From assembly GCA_963789495.1 (NCBI GenBank), contig CAWBLP010000010.1, positions 682,001 through 746,000 on the forward strand: a stretch of DNA of 64,000 bases, read 5' to 3'. The notes beneath the pieces are model-generated. The model had not been told where the DNA came from and did no database searches. It saw only the letters and a program-made list of their open reading frames with translations. Positions 1 through 8,230 of the stretch are shown piece after piece. Each line of letters begins with the position of its first letter. Positions within the stretch are counted from its first letter, which is position 1. Position numbers and translations under genes: made by a program. The stretch comes from CAWBLP01 sp963789495 (lineage in GTDB: Bacteria; Pseudomonadota; Alphaproteobacteria; Acetobacterales; Acetobacteraceae).

Positions 1-1503
1 CCTGTTGTCGGGCAGGCCGGCATAGGACACCCAGGCGACGCGCGGATGCGCTGCGAGGAACTCGGCCACCGCTTGCGCATTGGCGCAGTGCCGTTCCATG
101 CGCACATGCAGCGTCTCGATGCCGGTGATGGTCAGGAACGCATTCATCGGCGCCATGGTCGGGCCGAAATCGCGCAGCGCCACCGCACGCGCCTTGGTGG
201 TGAAGGCGAAGTCGCCGAAATTCTCGTAGAAGCGCAGCCCGTGATAGGCCGGCTCCGGCTCGGTCAGCGCCGGAAATTTCCCTCCCTGCGCCCAGTCGAA
301 CTTGCCTGACTCCACGACGATGCCGCCCAGCGAATTGCCGTGCCCGCCCAGGAACTTCGTGGTCGAATGCGTCACCAGGTCCGCGCCGTGCTCGAACGGG
401 CGGCACAGATAGGGCGTGGCCAGCGTGTTATCGACGATCAGCGGAATGCCGCACTCGTGGGCGACCTTCGCGATCGCGGCCAGATCAACCACGATGCCGC
501 CGGGATTGGCCAGGCTCTCCACGAAGATCGCCTTGCAGCGCGGCGTCATCGCGCGGCGGAAATTCTCCGGATCGGTCGGATCGACAAAATGGCAGGTCCA
601 GCCAAGCTTCTTGAACGACAGGCCGAACTGCGTCAGCGAGCCGCCATACAGGTTGCGCGACGCCAGGAACTCGTCACCCTGTTCCAGCATGGTGGCAAAC
701 ACCAGAAACTGCGCCGCGTGCCCGCTTGCCGCCGCCACAGCCGCTCGGCCGCCTTCCAAACTGGCGACACGTTCTTCCAGAACCGCAACGGTGGGATTGC
801 TCAGCCGCGTGTAGATGTGGCCAAAATTATGCAGGTTGAATAACGACGCCGCGTGGTCGGCGTCGTCGAACACATAGGCCGTGGTCTGGAAGATCGGCGT
901 GGTGCGTGCGCCGGTGGTGGCGTCCGGCGCCGCGCCGGCATGGATGGCGCGGGTTTCGAACCCGTAGGTGACGTTCGCGGCGGGCAACGGACGCGGCTTG
1001 GCATGGCGTTCGGTCGGCGGTTGGGCCGGGCGATTGCGGATGATGCCGGAATTGACGCCGCCCCAGGACAGCTCGCCGCCCAGCCGCCCGAACTCGATCT
1101 TCGGGCAGCGATTCATCACCACTTCCAGGCCGGCGGCTTCGGCGCGTGCGGCAGCTTCGTCGTGGCGGACGCCAAGCTGCATCCAGACGATTTTGGCGCC
1201 GATGGCGATGGCATCCTCGAGGATCGGCGGCACGGCGTCGGACGGGCGGAAGATGTCCACCATGTCGATCTGGTCGGGGATGTCGCGCAGCGACGCGTAG
1301 ACGCGTTCGCCCTGCAGGTCCTGGCCGGCGACCGCGGGGTTCACCGGGATGACGCGATAGCCTTTGCCCTGCAGATACTTCATCACGAAGTAGCTGGGTC
1401 GGTTCCAGTTGGTGGAGGCGCCAACCATGGCGATGGTGCGCACGCCGGACAAAATGCGGCGCAGCTTGGCGTCGGTATAGGCGATCGGTTCGATGGCGGC
1501 CAT
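1..1503 (-). CDS. CoA-binding domain fused to O-acetylhomoserine sulfhydrylase (3' end outside window)
   Basis: One uninterrupted frame encodes two modules. Residues 1-150 resemble YccU-type CoA-binding Rossmann proteins (AMVGASTNWNRPSYFVMKYL, then VNPAVAGQ and RCPKIEFGRLGGELSWGG). From about residue 175 it reads as a Cys/Met-metabolism PLP enzyme (FETRAIHAGAAPDATTGA, then YTRLSNPT, and the PLP-lysine region HSTTKFLGGHGNSLGG). The second module should make homocysteine from O-acetylhomoserine and sulfide. I read the linker (PPTERHAKPRPLPAANVTYG) codon by codon and found no stop or frame change. The start ATG at 1503 has an upstream GGAGGAG. The reading frame leaves the window still open at about residue 501. 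That the CoA-binding module regulates or scaffolds the enzyme is inference. Confidence 0.85.
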   Translation of the reverse strand, partial: MAAIEPIAYTDAKLRRILSGVRTIAMVGASTNWNRPSYFVMKYLQGKGYRVIPVNPAVAGQDLQGERVYASLRDIPDQIDMVDIFRPSDAVPPILEDAIAIGAKIVWMQLGVRHDEAAARAEAAGLEVVMNRCPKIEFGRLGGELSWGGVNSGIIRNRPAQPPTERHAKPRPLPAANVTYGFETRAIHAGAAPDATTGARTTPIFQTTAYVFDDADHAASLFNLHNFGHIYTRLSNPTVAVLEERVASLEGGRAAVAAASGHAAQFLVFATMLEQGDEFLASRNLYGGSLTQFGLSFKKLGWTCHFVDPTDPENFRRAMTPRCKAIFVESLANPGGIVVDLAAIAKVAHECGIPLIVDNTLATPYLCRPFEHGADLVTHSTTKFLGGHGNSLGGIVVESGKFDWAQGGKFPALTEPEPAYHGLRFYENFGDFAFTTKARAVALRDFGPTMAPMNAFLTITGIETLHVRMERHCANAQAVAEFLAAHPRVAWVSYAGLPDNR

Positions 1504-1652
1504 GGCGGTTCTCCTCCCCGTGCGGGACAGCAATGAGCTAAGCTGTCGCTGTGCTCAAGGCAATCGCACGGGGCATCGTTCCGCTACCGTAGTGCCGAGG
1601 CAATGCACGGGTGGCGCGCCCGCCGGGGGTACCGGCGGGCGCATGCGTCGGG

Positions 1653-2663
1653 TCAGTAATCGTCCGGCTGGATGACGTTCTGCGGGGTGGGGCCGAGCAG
1701 GGCGGCACGCATGGTTTCGGCGGATTTGCTGCGGATGTCGTCCCAGGCCTGCGGGGTATGGAAGGCGGAATGCGGCGTGATGATCAGCCGCCCTTCAGTC
1801 CATGGTTCGCGGGCGCGATAGGCGCGGATCAGTTCCGGCACCGGTTCGACCGGCGGTTCCACTGGCACTACATCCAGGCCGACACCGGCCAGATGGCCGC
1901 TTTGCAACAGTGGCGGAATGGCATCGATGTCTACGATCGGCCCGCGCGCGGTGTTCACCAGCACGGCGCCTGGCGGCAGCATCGACAGTTCGCGCTGTCC
2001 CAGCAAGGCACGGGTTTCAGGAGTGAGCGGGGCGTGTACCGACAGCGTGTCGGTGATGCGCAGCAGTTCCTCCAGCGTGCGCACGCGCTCGATGCCGAGG
2101 CCGAGTTCGGTGCCGTTGGGGCGGTAGGGATCGTAGAACACCACGCGGAAGCCGAACGCCTTGGCGCGCAGGGCGACCGCCGTGCCGATACGGCCCATGC
2201 CGATGATGCCGAAGGTCTGCACGCTGGAGCGGCGGATCAGCGGGTCCAGCACGAAGCGCCAGGCGGCCGGCGGGTCCTGGCGCTGCAGATGGTGGTGCAG
2301 CAGCAGGCCGCGGCGCAGCGCGAGCGCCAGCGCGATGGCATGGTCGGCGACTTCCGTGGTGCCATAATCCGGCACGTTCAGGATCATGATCTGCCGTTCG
2401 GCGGCGGCCTTGCGGTCCAGATTGTCGTAGCCGACGCCCATGCGGCAGATCGCCCGCAGCCTGGGAAACCGCGCCAGGTCGGCGGCGGTGACCTTGTAGC
2501 GCAGGATCATCAGCCCTTCCGCCGCAGCGCAGTCCGCGTCGGAAAGATCGGCCAGGGAACTGGAGGACTTCGGAAAGATCACCCGCGCATCGGAGCCATA
2601 GATGCGACGTTCGACACTGTCGTCCGGATACACATTCTCGGAATAGAGGATCGTAACGGTCAT
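1653..2663 (-). CDS. D-2-hydroxyacid dehydrogenase (C-terminal-binding-protein type)
   Basis: A 336-residue NAD-dependent dehydrogenase of the D-isomer-specific family, which interconverts 2-hydroxy and 2-oxo acids in the cytoplasm. Visible motifs are the nucleotide-binding loop FGIIGMGRIGTAVALRAKAF, the substrate arginine region VNTARGPIVD, and the catalytic His near the C-terminus (ITPHSAFHT). N-terminal CRMGVGYDNLD is also typical. ATG 2663 was chosen because a GGAGGGA lies just upstream and the protein then starts MTVTILYSENVYPDD; the frame stays open further upstream but without family-like sequence. It diverges from the DUF4286-like gene at 2773. The substrate is unknown; phosphoglycerate dehydrogenase is unlikely because there is no ACT domain. 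Confidence 0.85.
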   Translation of the reverse strand: MTVTILYSENVYPDDSVERRIYGSDARVIFPKSSSSLADLSDADCAAAEGLMILRYKVTAADLARFPRLRAICRMGVGYDNLDRKAAAERQIMILNVPDYGTTEVADHAIALALALRRGLLLHHHLQRQDPPAAWRFVLDPLIRRSSVQTFGIIGMGRIGTAVALRAKAFGFRVVFYDPYRPNGTELGLGIERVRTLEELLRITDTLSVHAPLTPETRALLGQRELSMLPPGAVLVNTARGPIVDIDAIPPLLQSGHLAGVGLDVVPVEPPVEPVPELIRAYRAREPWTEGRLIITPHSAFHTPQAWDDIRSKSAETMRAALLGPTPQNVIQPDDY

Positions 2664-2772
2664 GACCTGGGTGGTTCCCTCCTGGTTGGCGGCACCGATC
2701 CTGCGGGCAGGGCGGTGCTGGCGCAACCGGCCGGACCGCGCGAAGATGCCGGCAAACCTGATGGAGGAAACC

Positions 2773-3405
2773 ATGGCCAAGGGCATTCTGCTGGTCGCGT
2801 TCGATTTCACCAACGCGCATGAGGACGAATTCCACGACTGGTACGACCTGGAGCACGTGCCGGAGCGCGCGCGCCTGGCCGGGTTCGGTGCCTGCGATCG
2901 CTGGATCAGCACGCAGAATCCGAAGCAAGCCGTCGCCACCTACGAACTCGACAGCCTGGACGTGTTGAAGGGGGCCGCGTATCGCGCCATCGCCGGCGAC
3001 AACCTGTCGGTCTGGTCGAAGCGCGTGACCGCCATGTGCACGCGGCTGCTGCGGTTCGATGGTGAGCAGATCCTGCCCGGTGAACAGGCGGCACCCACCG
3101 GGGCCGGCGGGCTGCTCGTCAACGCGATGAACGTCGATCCAGAGCATGAGGCCGAGTTCAATGAATGGTACGACCACGAGCACGTTCCGGCGCTGTCGGC
3201 GGTTCCGGGGACGCTGTGTGCGCGCCGGTTCCGCGACAACAGTGGGACCCATCGCTATCTCGCGCTCTATCATCTGACCTCACCGGACGTCACGCTGACC
3301 GATGCGTGGAAGACCGCCGCGGGCACACCCTGGAGCGCCAAGTTGCGGCCGCATTTCCGCAACCATCTGCGCATTGTCGCGAACCGTTACGTGCGGGCGA
3401 AATAG
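2773..3405 (+). CDS. DUF4286/EthD-like protein with two tandem ferredoxin-fold repeats
   Basis: A 210-residue cytoplasmic protein made of two similar halves. Each carries the same signature: FHDWYDLEHVPERA near residue 18 and FNEWYDHEHVPALS near residue 125. This is the pattern of DUF4286/EthD-like dimeric alpha-beta-barrel proteins, where two domains normally pair to form one barrel; here the pair is covalent. Start ATG 2773 follows TGGAGGAAACC directly. An in-frame ATG at 2761 is possible but would destroy that RBS. It is followed after 24 bases by a carboxymuconolactone-decarboxylase-like gene, suggesting a small catabolic operon. No enzymatic activity is established for the family in general; a role in degradation of an aromatic or hydroxyacid compound is inference from neighbours. 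Confidence 0.7.
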   Translation: MAKGILLVAFDFTNAHEDEFHDWYDLEHVPERARLAGFGACDRWISTQNPKQAVATYELDSLDVLKGAAYRAIAGDNLSVWSKRVTAMCTRLLRFDGEQILPGEQAAPTGAGGLLVNAMNVDPEHEAEFNEWYDHEHVPALSAVPGTLCARRFRDNSGTHRYLALYHLTSPDVTLTDAWKTAAGTPWSAKLRPHFRNHLRIVANRYVRAK

Positions 3406-3429
3406 ACCGGCTGAATCGGAGCAGCATGC

Positions 3430-3975
3430 ATGGCCAGACTCCCCCTCATCACCGGCAAGGACCAGGTCGCGCCGGAGCACCACGCGGTGGTCGATTCGAT
3501 CATCGCCAGCCGTGGCGGCGTGCATGGTCCGTTCACAGTGTTCCTGCACAGCCCAGAGATCTCCGGGCGGGTTGCGCATCTCGGCGCTTATGTGCGCTTC
3601 GAGGGTTCGCTCGATATGCGCGTGCGTGTGCTGGCCGCCATGACGGTCGGGCGCGAATTCGAGGCGCTGTATATTTGGGGCGCGCAGACCGCAGGCGCGC
3701 GTCGCCTCGGCGTGCCGGAGAGCACGATCACCGCGATCCGCGACAATCATTCACGCGACCTCACGCCGGAAGACGCGCAGATCGTGGAGTTCACCCGTCA
3801 GTTGCTGCGCAAGCACCGCATCGATGACGCGACCGCGCAGGCGATGCGGGCGCGGTTCGGCGATGATGAGTTCATCCAATTGACCGGCGCGATCGGCTAT
3901 TATTGTTTGCTGGCAATGACGGTGAACGCCTGCGAACTGGAAGCTGGCCCAGGCGCCGAGGTGCTGCAGGTTTAG
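3430..3975 (+). CDS. Carboxymuconolactone decarboxylase (AhpD-like) family protein
   Basis: A 181-residue, mostly helical protein of the CMD/AhpD-like fold: central VLAAMTVGREFEALYIWGAQ and NHSRDLTPEDAQIVEF, then a C-terminal IQLTGAIGYYCLLAMTVNA helix. The classical CxxC peroxidase motif of AhpD is absent, so it is closer to the gamma-carboxymuconolactone decarboxylase side, which acts in aromatic ring-cleavage pathways. It lies 24 bases downstream of the DUF4286-like gene on the same strand, and is convergent with the large alpha/beta hydrolase at 4054-5877. The substrate cannot be told from sequence. Confidence 0.75.
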   Translation: MARLPLITGKDQVAPEHHAVVDSIIASRGGVHGPFTVFLHSPEISGRVAHLGAYVRFEGSLDMRVRVLAAMTVGREFEALYIWGAQTAGARRLGVPESTITAIRDNHSRDLTPEDAQIVEFTRQLLRKHRIDDATAQAMRARFGDDEFIQLTGAIGYYCLLAMTVNACELEAGPGAEVLQV

Positions 3976-4053
3976 TCGGGGCGTTGCCCCGGCCACCATC
4001 AGGAGGCAGCGTCCCTTGACGGGAGTTTGGGCGCAACCACCCCGATACGCGCC

Positions 4054-5877
4054 TCAGGCATAGGCCTCCGCATCGTCCGCCAGCAGCAGGCGTTGTTCGC
4101 GCAGCCTCGCCGCACAGTCCCGCCGCCGGCGCGCGTAATCCTCCGGCGAGGGATAGCGCTCCGCCAGCGACGGCCGCGGATCACCTCTGCGTTCCCGCTC
4201 GTCCAGCGTTGCGGCGAAGGCCAGGAACGTGCCGTCGCGGTCGGCCAGTTCGCCCGCGGGATAAGGCTCGCGATACAGGTTCCAGCCGGCAAACAGGCCG
4301 CGCGGCACGGCGATGTCGGGCAGGCGCAGGCCGGCACGCTCATTGCCATCGGCGTCCACCTGCGGCACCAGCGCGCGCCAGCTCCGTTCGGCTCGTTGCG
4401 GATCGACCCAATCGGCCAGAGGCACAACGTCGTTGGCGGCTTTTGGCGGCACCAGGTTCGGCATGGCGGGAAACGCGACTGCGTCGGCCGGCACCAGCGT
4501 GCCGTCGGCAATCCGTGGCAGGCGGCTGTCCGGCGGCGGTCGCCCTTCCACCACCCATTCGTCCAGCGCCACCAGCAACGCGCGCACCGCCGGCATCGGG
4601 TCGTGCCAATTCCGCGGATTGCTGCACGGGCCATTGTCCCGCGGCATGCCTGCCTTGCCGGCGTGCTGGGTGCCTGACAGCAGATAGCCGCGCACATTCT
4701 CCGGCAGTGCGACGTCGCGCGAGCCGAACGGGTCGGTGTGCAGCAGGGAGGCCCCTTTCTGCCAGTATTCGGTGGAGGTGTTGGTCTCGATCAGCTTGGG
4801 ATCGCTCGCATCGCCGCGCAGCAAGGCGCCCGTGGCGCCGCTGATCGGATCGACCTGCATCGCGGCCGAGAATGGAAACGCGACCTCCGGGAAGTCGTGG
4901 TCCTCATGCCAGGTGCGCGTGCGGAACGGCTGTCCGAACGGCGTGTCGTGGAACACGCGACCGATACCGGCGACATGGGTGTACACGCCGTCGAACACGC
5001 GCGCGCCGTCCTCATCGGCGTTGAAGCCCAGCGCGATATGGTCGCGCAGATAGCGGCCGGCTTGTGAAATGCCGAAAGCGAGTGCATGAGTCGGTGCCCG
5101 GTCCAGCAGCCTGGCGCCATGGCGGCACAGATGGCTGATCAGGTCGCGGGTCGCGGCGAAGCCGATGCCCAGCACGCGCGGGTTGGTCGCATCGTAGTGA
5201 AGTTCATAGATCGTGCCGGGTTCCGGTGTTGTGCCGGCGGGCAGCAGCCGCACCGACCGCGCGTCGACGAACTCGAACGGCACCGCCTGTCGTTCGCCGG
5301 TCTGGGTGCGCCGCCGGGTGAGTTGCGCCTCGCGGCTGGCGGCCTCGAAGCTCAACGGGAAGCTTGCCATGTCGCCGCGCCTTGTGCCGGCGATGAATTC
5401 CTCGCGGATGCGCTGCACGATCGGCTTGCCGTCATTGGTTGCGACCGGGGCGTCCAGTGACAGGCCGGTGGCGGCGGGTGCTCCCGGGTCCCAGCCGGAC
5501 CAGACCAGCGTGAAGCCGAGACGCAGCGGCAGCGCGTTGCCCAGCTCCGCCGCGGTCTTAGGTTGATTGCCTGCGGCGCCGGCGCAGAGATTGGCGAACA
5601 GCATGATGCGGCCGCGATTGTTCACCTCATACAGCAAGCGGGAATTGCCCTTGGCGGCATCAGCGGGACGCAGGATGGTGAAGCCGCTGCGGTACTCGAC
5701 GAGCCCGTTTGCGTTGCCCGGTGCCTTGTCGAGCAGCGCGATACCGCGATTGCCGGCATGCGAAGGATCAAGTGCGCCACTTGCGATTCCGTCGATACGC
5801 GTATAGGCGCCGGTTGCGCCCAACGCAGCGCCGTCAACGAACGGTGCGGTGCGGGTGATCTCGATGTCGGTGATCAT
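4054..5877 (-). CDS. Large alpha/beta hydrolase domain-containing protein
   Basis: A 607-residue protein of the 'alpha/beta hydrolase domain-containing' family (Abhydrolase_10 type), often found in catabolic regions. The nucleophile elbow is LAFGISQAGRYLRDH near residue 270 (G-x-S-x-A-G). The C-terminal part contains TSTEYWQKGASLLHTDP and SGTQHAGKAGMPRDNG, the latter giving a plausible catalytic His near residue 410. No signal peptide is evident (starts MITDIEITRTAPFVDG). It follows the CMD-like gene convergently and precedes, in transcription order, nothing on its own strand until 2663. The family is poorly characterised; esterase or lactonase activity is inference. Confidence 0.75.
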   Translation of the reverse strand: MITDIEITRTAPFVDGAALGATGAYTRIDGIASGALDPSHAGNRGIALLDKAPGNANGLVEYRSGFTILRPADAAKGNSRLLYEVNNRGRIMLFANLCAGAAGNQPKTAAELGNALPLRLGFTLVWSGWDPGAPAATGLSLDAPVATNDGKPIVQRIREEFIAGTRRGDMASFPLSFEAASREAQLTRRRTQTGERQAVPFEFVDARSVRLLPAGTTPEPGTIYELHYDATNPRVLGIGFAATRDLISHLCRHGARLLDRAPTHALAFGISQAGRYLRDHIALGFNADEDGARVFDGVYTHVAGIGRVFHDTPFGQPFRTRTWHEDHDFPEVAFPFSAAMQVDPISGATGALLRGDASDPKLIETNTSTEYWQKGASLLHTDPFGSRDVALPENVRGYLLSGTQHAGKAGMPRDNGPCSNPRNWHDPMPAVRALLVALDEWVVEGRPPPDSRLPRIADGTLVPADAVAFPAMPNLVPPKAANDVVPLADWVDPQRAERSWRALVPQVDADGNERAGLRLPDIAVPRGLFAGWNLYREPYPAGELADRDGTFLAFAATLDERERRGDPRPSLAERYPSPEDYARRRRDCAARLREQRLLLADDAEAYA

Positions 5878-6089
5878 GCGGCATCCTCCAATCCGTCGTT
5901 ACGCAGTGGCGGGCTTAGTCCGGCACAGGGAGAAAGTCATGACTGCCGCGCCTTCGCTGGGCATGGTGCAGGAGCAATCACGCTTGGCGCAGGACCTCGC
6001 GCAAGTCGCATGAGGCATCGCGCATGACGCAGGCGCGGCATGGCAAGTCCGCGACAAAGCAACAGTCGCCATCGTCCGCGAAGGCAAAC
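5878..6089. other. Intergenic region without recognisable gene
   Basis: This holds the upstream region of the alpha/beta hydrolase. It contains several short GCGC-type repeats and partial hairpins around 6005-6045 but no coding signature or clear promoter. Confidence 0.4.
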
Positions 6090-6743
6090 TCAATCCCGCA
6101 GCAACGGCGCTTCGGTGCGGGCCTGCAACGCCTCGAATGTCAGTCCGGGAATCATGTCGCGCAGCACGAAGCCGCGCGGGGTGACATCCAGCACCGCCAG
6201 GTTCGTGTAGACGCGTTGCACCACGGACTTCGCTGTCAGCGGGTAGGAACATTGCCGCACGATGCGCGACGCGCCTTCCTTCGTCACGTGCTCCATCGCG
6301 ACCCAGAGCCGTTTGGCGCCAATCGCCAGGTCCATCGCGCCGCCGACCTGCTTCACCGGTTCATCGGCCGCGCGCGCCCAGTTGGCGATGTCGCCGGTTT
6401 CCGACACCTCGAACGCGCCCAGCACGCAGAGATCGAGATGTCCCCCGCGCGCGATGGCGAAACTGTCGGCGTGATGCACATAGCTGCCGCCGGTGCGCAG
6501 CGTGATGTGCTGCACGCCGGCATTGATCAGGAACGGGTTCACCGCGTCGGGTTCCGGTGCCGGTCCGATGCCGATCACGCCGTTCTCGGCATGGAAGATC
6601 ACTTCGCGATCGGCCGGCACGAAGTCCGACACCGCGGTGGGAATGCCGATCCCCAGGTTGACGAACCAGCCTTCCGGGATGTCGCGCGCGATGCGGGACG
6701 CGATGCCGTTGCGGTCGAGCGGGGCAAAGGACGGGTCTGCCAT
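6090..6743 (-). CDS. 3-oxoacid/3-oxoadipate CoA-transferase, subunit B
   Basis: The beta subunit (217 residues) of a class I CoA transferase, which moves CoA from succinyl-CoA to a 3-oxoacid such as 3-oxoadipate or acetoacetate. The catalytic glutamate motif is visible in FHAENGVIGIGPAP (ENG, near residue 53). GWFVNLGIGIPTAVSDFVP at the N-terminus and GGAMDLAIGAKRLWVAMEH further in are family signatures. ATG 6743 has a GCAGGAGGC ribosome-binding site. It lies 14 bases after the alpha subunit gene, as usual for this operon. With the CMD-like and DUF4286-like genes nearby, a beta-ketoadipate-like pathway is a fair guess; acetoacetate is the alternative. Confidence 0.88.
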   Translation of the reverse strand: MADPSFAPLDRNGIASRIARDIPEGWFVNLGIGIPTAVSDFVPADREVIFHAENGVIGIGPAPEPDAVNPFLINAGVQHITLRTGGSYVHHADSFAIARGGHLDLCVLGAFEVSETGDIANWARAADEPVKQVGGAMDLAIGAKRLWVAMEHVTKEGASRIVRQCSYPLTAKSVVQRVYTNLAVLDVTPRGFVLRDMIPGLTFEALQARTEAPLLRD

Positions 6744-6757
6744 GCGAAGCCTCCTGC

Positions 6758-7393
6758 TCAGGCCGGAACGTGCAATACGCGATGCACGAACACGCCGGGG
6801 GTGTGCACATGCTCGGGCTTGATGTCGCCGAGGCCGACCACATGGCGCACCTCGGCAATGGTCAGTGCGGCGGCCATCGCCATCACCGGATTGAAATTCT
6901 GTGCGCTCTCGCGATAGGTGAGGTTGCCCCAACGATCGGCTTCCCAGGCCTCGATCAGTGCGACCTCGCCGGGCAGCGGATATTCCAGCAGGCAGTTGCG
7001 GCCGTTGATCACCCGCGTCTCCCGCCCTTCGGCCAGCAGCGTGTCGGCTCCGGTGGGGGTGTAGAAGGCCTGCACGCCGGCGCCGGCGGCGCGCATGCGT
7101 TCGGCGAGCGTGCCTTGGGGCACGATCTCCAACTCCAGTTCGCCGCGCTGGAATTGCCGCCCCGCCAGGCTGGCGGGGCGGACGAAGCTGCACACCATCT
7201 TGCGTACGCGGCGCAGTTCCAGCAGGCGCTCGATCTTGCTGCCGTCGCGGCCGCCGGCGACGCACACCAGGGTGAGGTCGGTGGCGCCTTGCTCGATCAG
7301 CCCGTCCAGCAGCGCGGCCGGCGTGCCGACATCGCCGAACCCGCCGAGCAGGATGGTGGAGCCGTCCGCGATGCCCGCCATGGCGGCCTGCAT
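6758..7393 (-). CDS. 3-oxoacid/3-oxoadipate CoA-transferase, subunit A (N-terminus apparently frameshifted)
   Basis: The alpha subunit, partner of the gene at 6090. Recognisable segments are GIADGSTILLGGFGDVGTP (CoA-binding glycine-rich loop), VCVAGGRDGSKIERLLEL and NGRNCLLEYPLPGEVALIEA. From ATG 7393 the protein is 211 residues but has no ribosome-binding site, and it lacks the usual first residues. Those residues (VINKFVELNA) are present in a different frame, starting with a GTG at 7418 preceded by AGGA. Removing one G around 7386-7389 joins the two frames. So the gene is either carrying a +1 insertion near its start or the sequence has an error there. Everything downstream is intact. Confidence 0.8.
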   Translation of the reverse strand: MQAAMAGIADGSTILLGGFGDVGTPAALLDGLIEQGATDLTLVCVAGGRDGSKIERLLELRRVRKMVCSFVRPASLAGRQFQRGELELEIVPQGTLAERMRAAGAGVQAFYTPTGADTLLAEGRETRVINGRNCLLEYPLPGEVALIEAWEADRWGNLTYRESAQNFNPVMAMAAALTIAEVRHVVGLGDIKPEHVHTPGVFVHRVLHVPA

Positions 7394-7489
7394 TGAGTTC
7401 GACGAATTTGTTGATCACGCGCTGGTCCTGTGCGTTCCGTCCCCGATCCCAAAGCCTAGGCGGCGGTTGGCAGCCTGTCCAATGCGGTC

Positions 7490-7772
7490 GCGCCGGTGGT
7501 GGGAGGTAAGCAAGCGTTGGGGGCGTTGCCCCCGGAGCCCCCATCAAGGGGCGCTGCCCCTTGAAACCCCGCCAAGGGCTCGCCCTTGGAACCATATATT
7601 GTTCGGGTTGGGGAGGGGGCCGATCGTGATGCTCGTGAAGTCCGAGACCGTCACGCCCCCTCCCCAACCCGAACAGAGTGGATTGCAAAGGTGTGCCTTT
7701 GCTGGGGGGCAAAGCCCCTGGTGGGGTTCGGGGCAACGCCCCGATACTTGCTTGCCTCCCACCACCAGCGCG
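7490..7772 (+). repeat. Dispersed multi-hairpin palindromic element, copy A
   Basis: A roughly 283-bp element bounded by inverted repeats of about 38 bp (left GGTGGTGGGAGG at 7495; right CCTCCCACCACC at 7755-7766). Inside the left arm are hairpins at AAGGGGCGCTGCCCCTT (7547-7563) and CCAAGGGCTCGCCCTTGG. The core stem pairs GGTTGGGGAGGGGGC with GCCCCCTCCCCAACC. The right arm carries GCAAAGGTGTGCCTTTGC and GGGGCAACGCCCC. It fills the gap between the divergent CoA-transferase and lipoprotein genes. Open frames through it are compositional only. The same architecture recurs at 11466, 28095, 53906 and 60443. Confidence 0.85.
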
Positions 7773-7817
7773 GCCGCAGAACTTGACGGTCGCCGCGGCG
7801 CCGCCATCTGCGAAGCC

Positions 7818-8222
7818 ATGATCCATCGTGTCGCCTTCGCGCTGCTGCTGGCAGGATGTGCCGCGGTGCCACCGCCGGCCGGGCCGCAGTTCGACGGGAC
7901 CTATGCCGGGCACACCGCGTTGACCCGCGGCTGGGGATACGTCTGCGGCACCGCCGACCTGCCACAGACGGTGACGGTGCGCGACGGCCGGTTCGACTAT
8001 CCGTTCCAGGGCTACCCGCCCTACGTGGTTGCGCAGCCGGTGCAGATCGCCGCCAACGGGACCTTCCAGCTGGACAGGTATTACTGGGTGACCGACTACA
8101 AGAACCGGACCAACGCCACGCAGTTCCGCCTGACGATCGCCGGCGGCGTTGCCGGCGATACGCTGGAGGTGACGGAGACCGACCTGCGTTGCACGCGCCA
8201 TTCGGTCCTGCAACGCCGCTGA
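7818..8222 (+). CDS. Small predicted lipoprotein
   Basis: A 134-residue predicted lipoprotein. The N-terminus MIHRVAFALLLAGCAAV has a lipobox (LAGC, Cys14), so it should be lipid-anchored after signal peptidase II cleavage. The mature part is Gly/Tyr/Thr-rich, with two further cysteines (VCGTADLP and DLRCTRH), and looks like a small beta-sandwich. I do not recognise a family with certainty. It begins 46 bases after repeat copy A and ends 8 bases before the convergent M81 gene. The start ATG lacks a strong ribosome-binding site. Confidence 0.65.
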   Translation: MIHRVAFALLLAGCAAVPPPAGPQFDGTYAGHTALTRGWGYVCGTADLPQTVTVRDGRFDYPFQGYPPYVVAQPVQIAANGTFQLDRYYWVTDYKNRTNATQFRLTIAGGVAGDTLEVTETDLRCTRHSVLQRR

Positions 8223-8230
8223 CTGCCGGG

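Noticed and set aside
7095..8222. Long open frame crossing repeat copy A into the lipoprotein gene
   Set aside because: The first two thirds translate the palindromic repeat into arginine/proline-rich sequence with no start signal. Only the part from 7818 has a signal peptide and gene-like composition.
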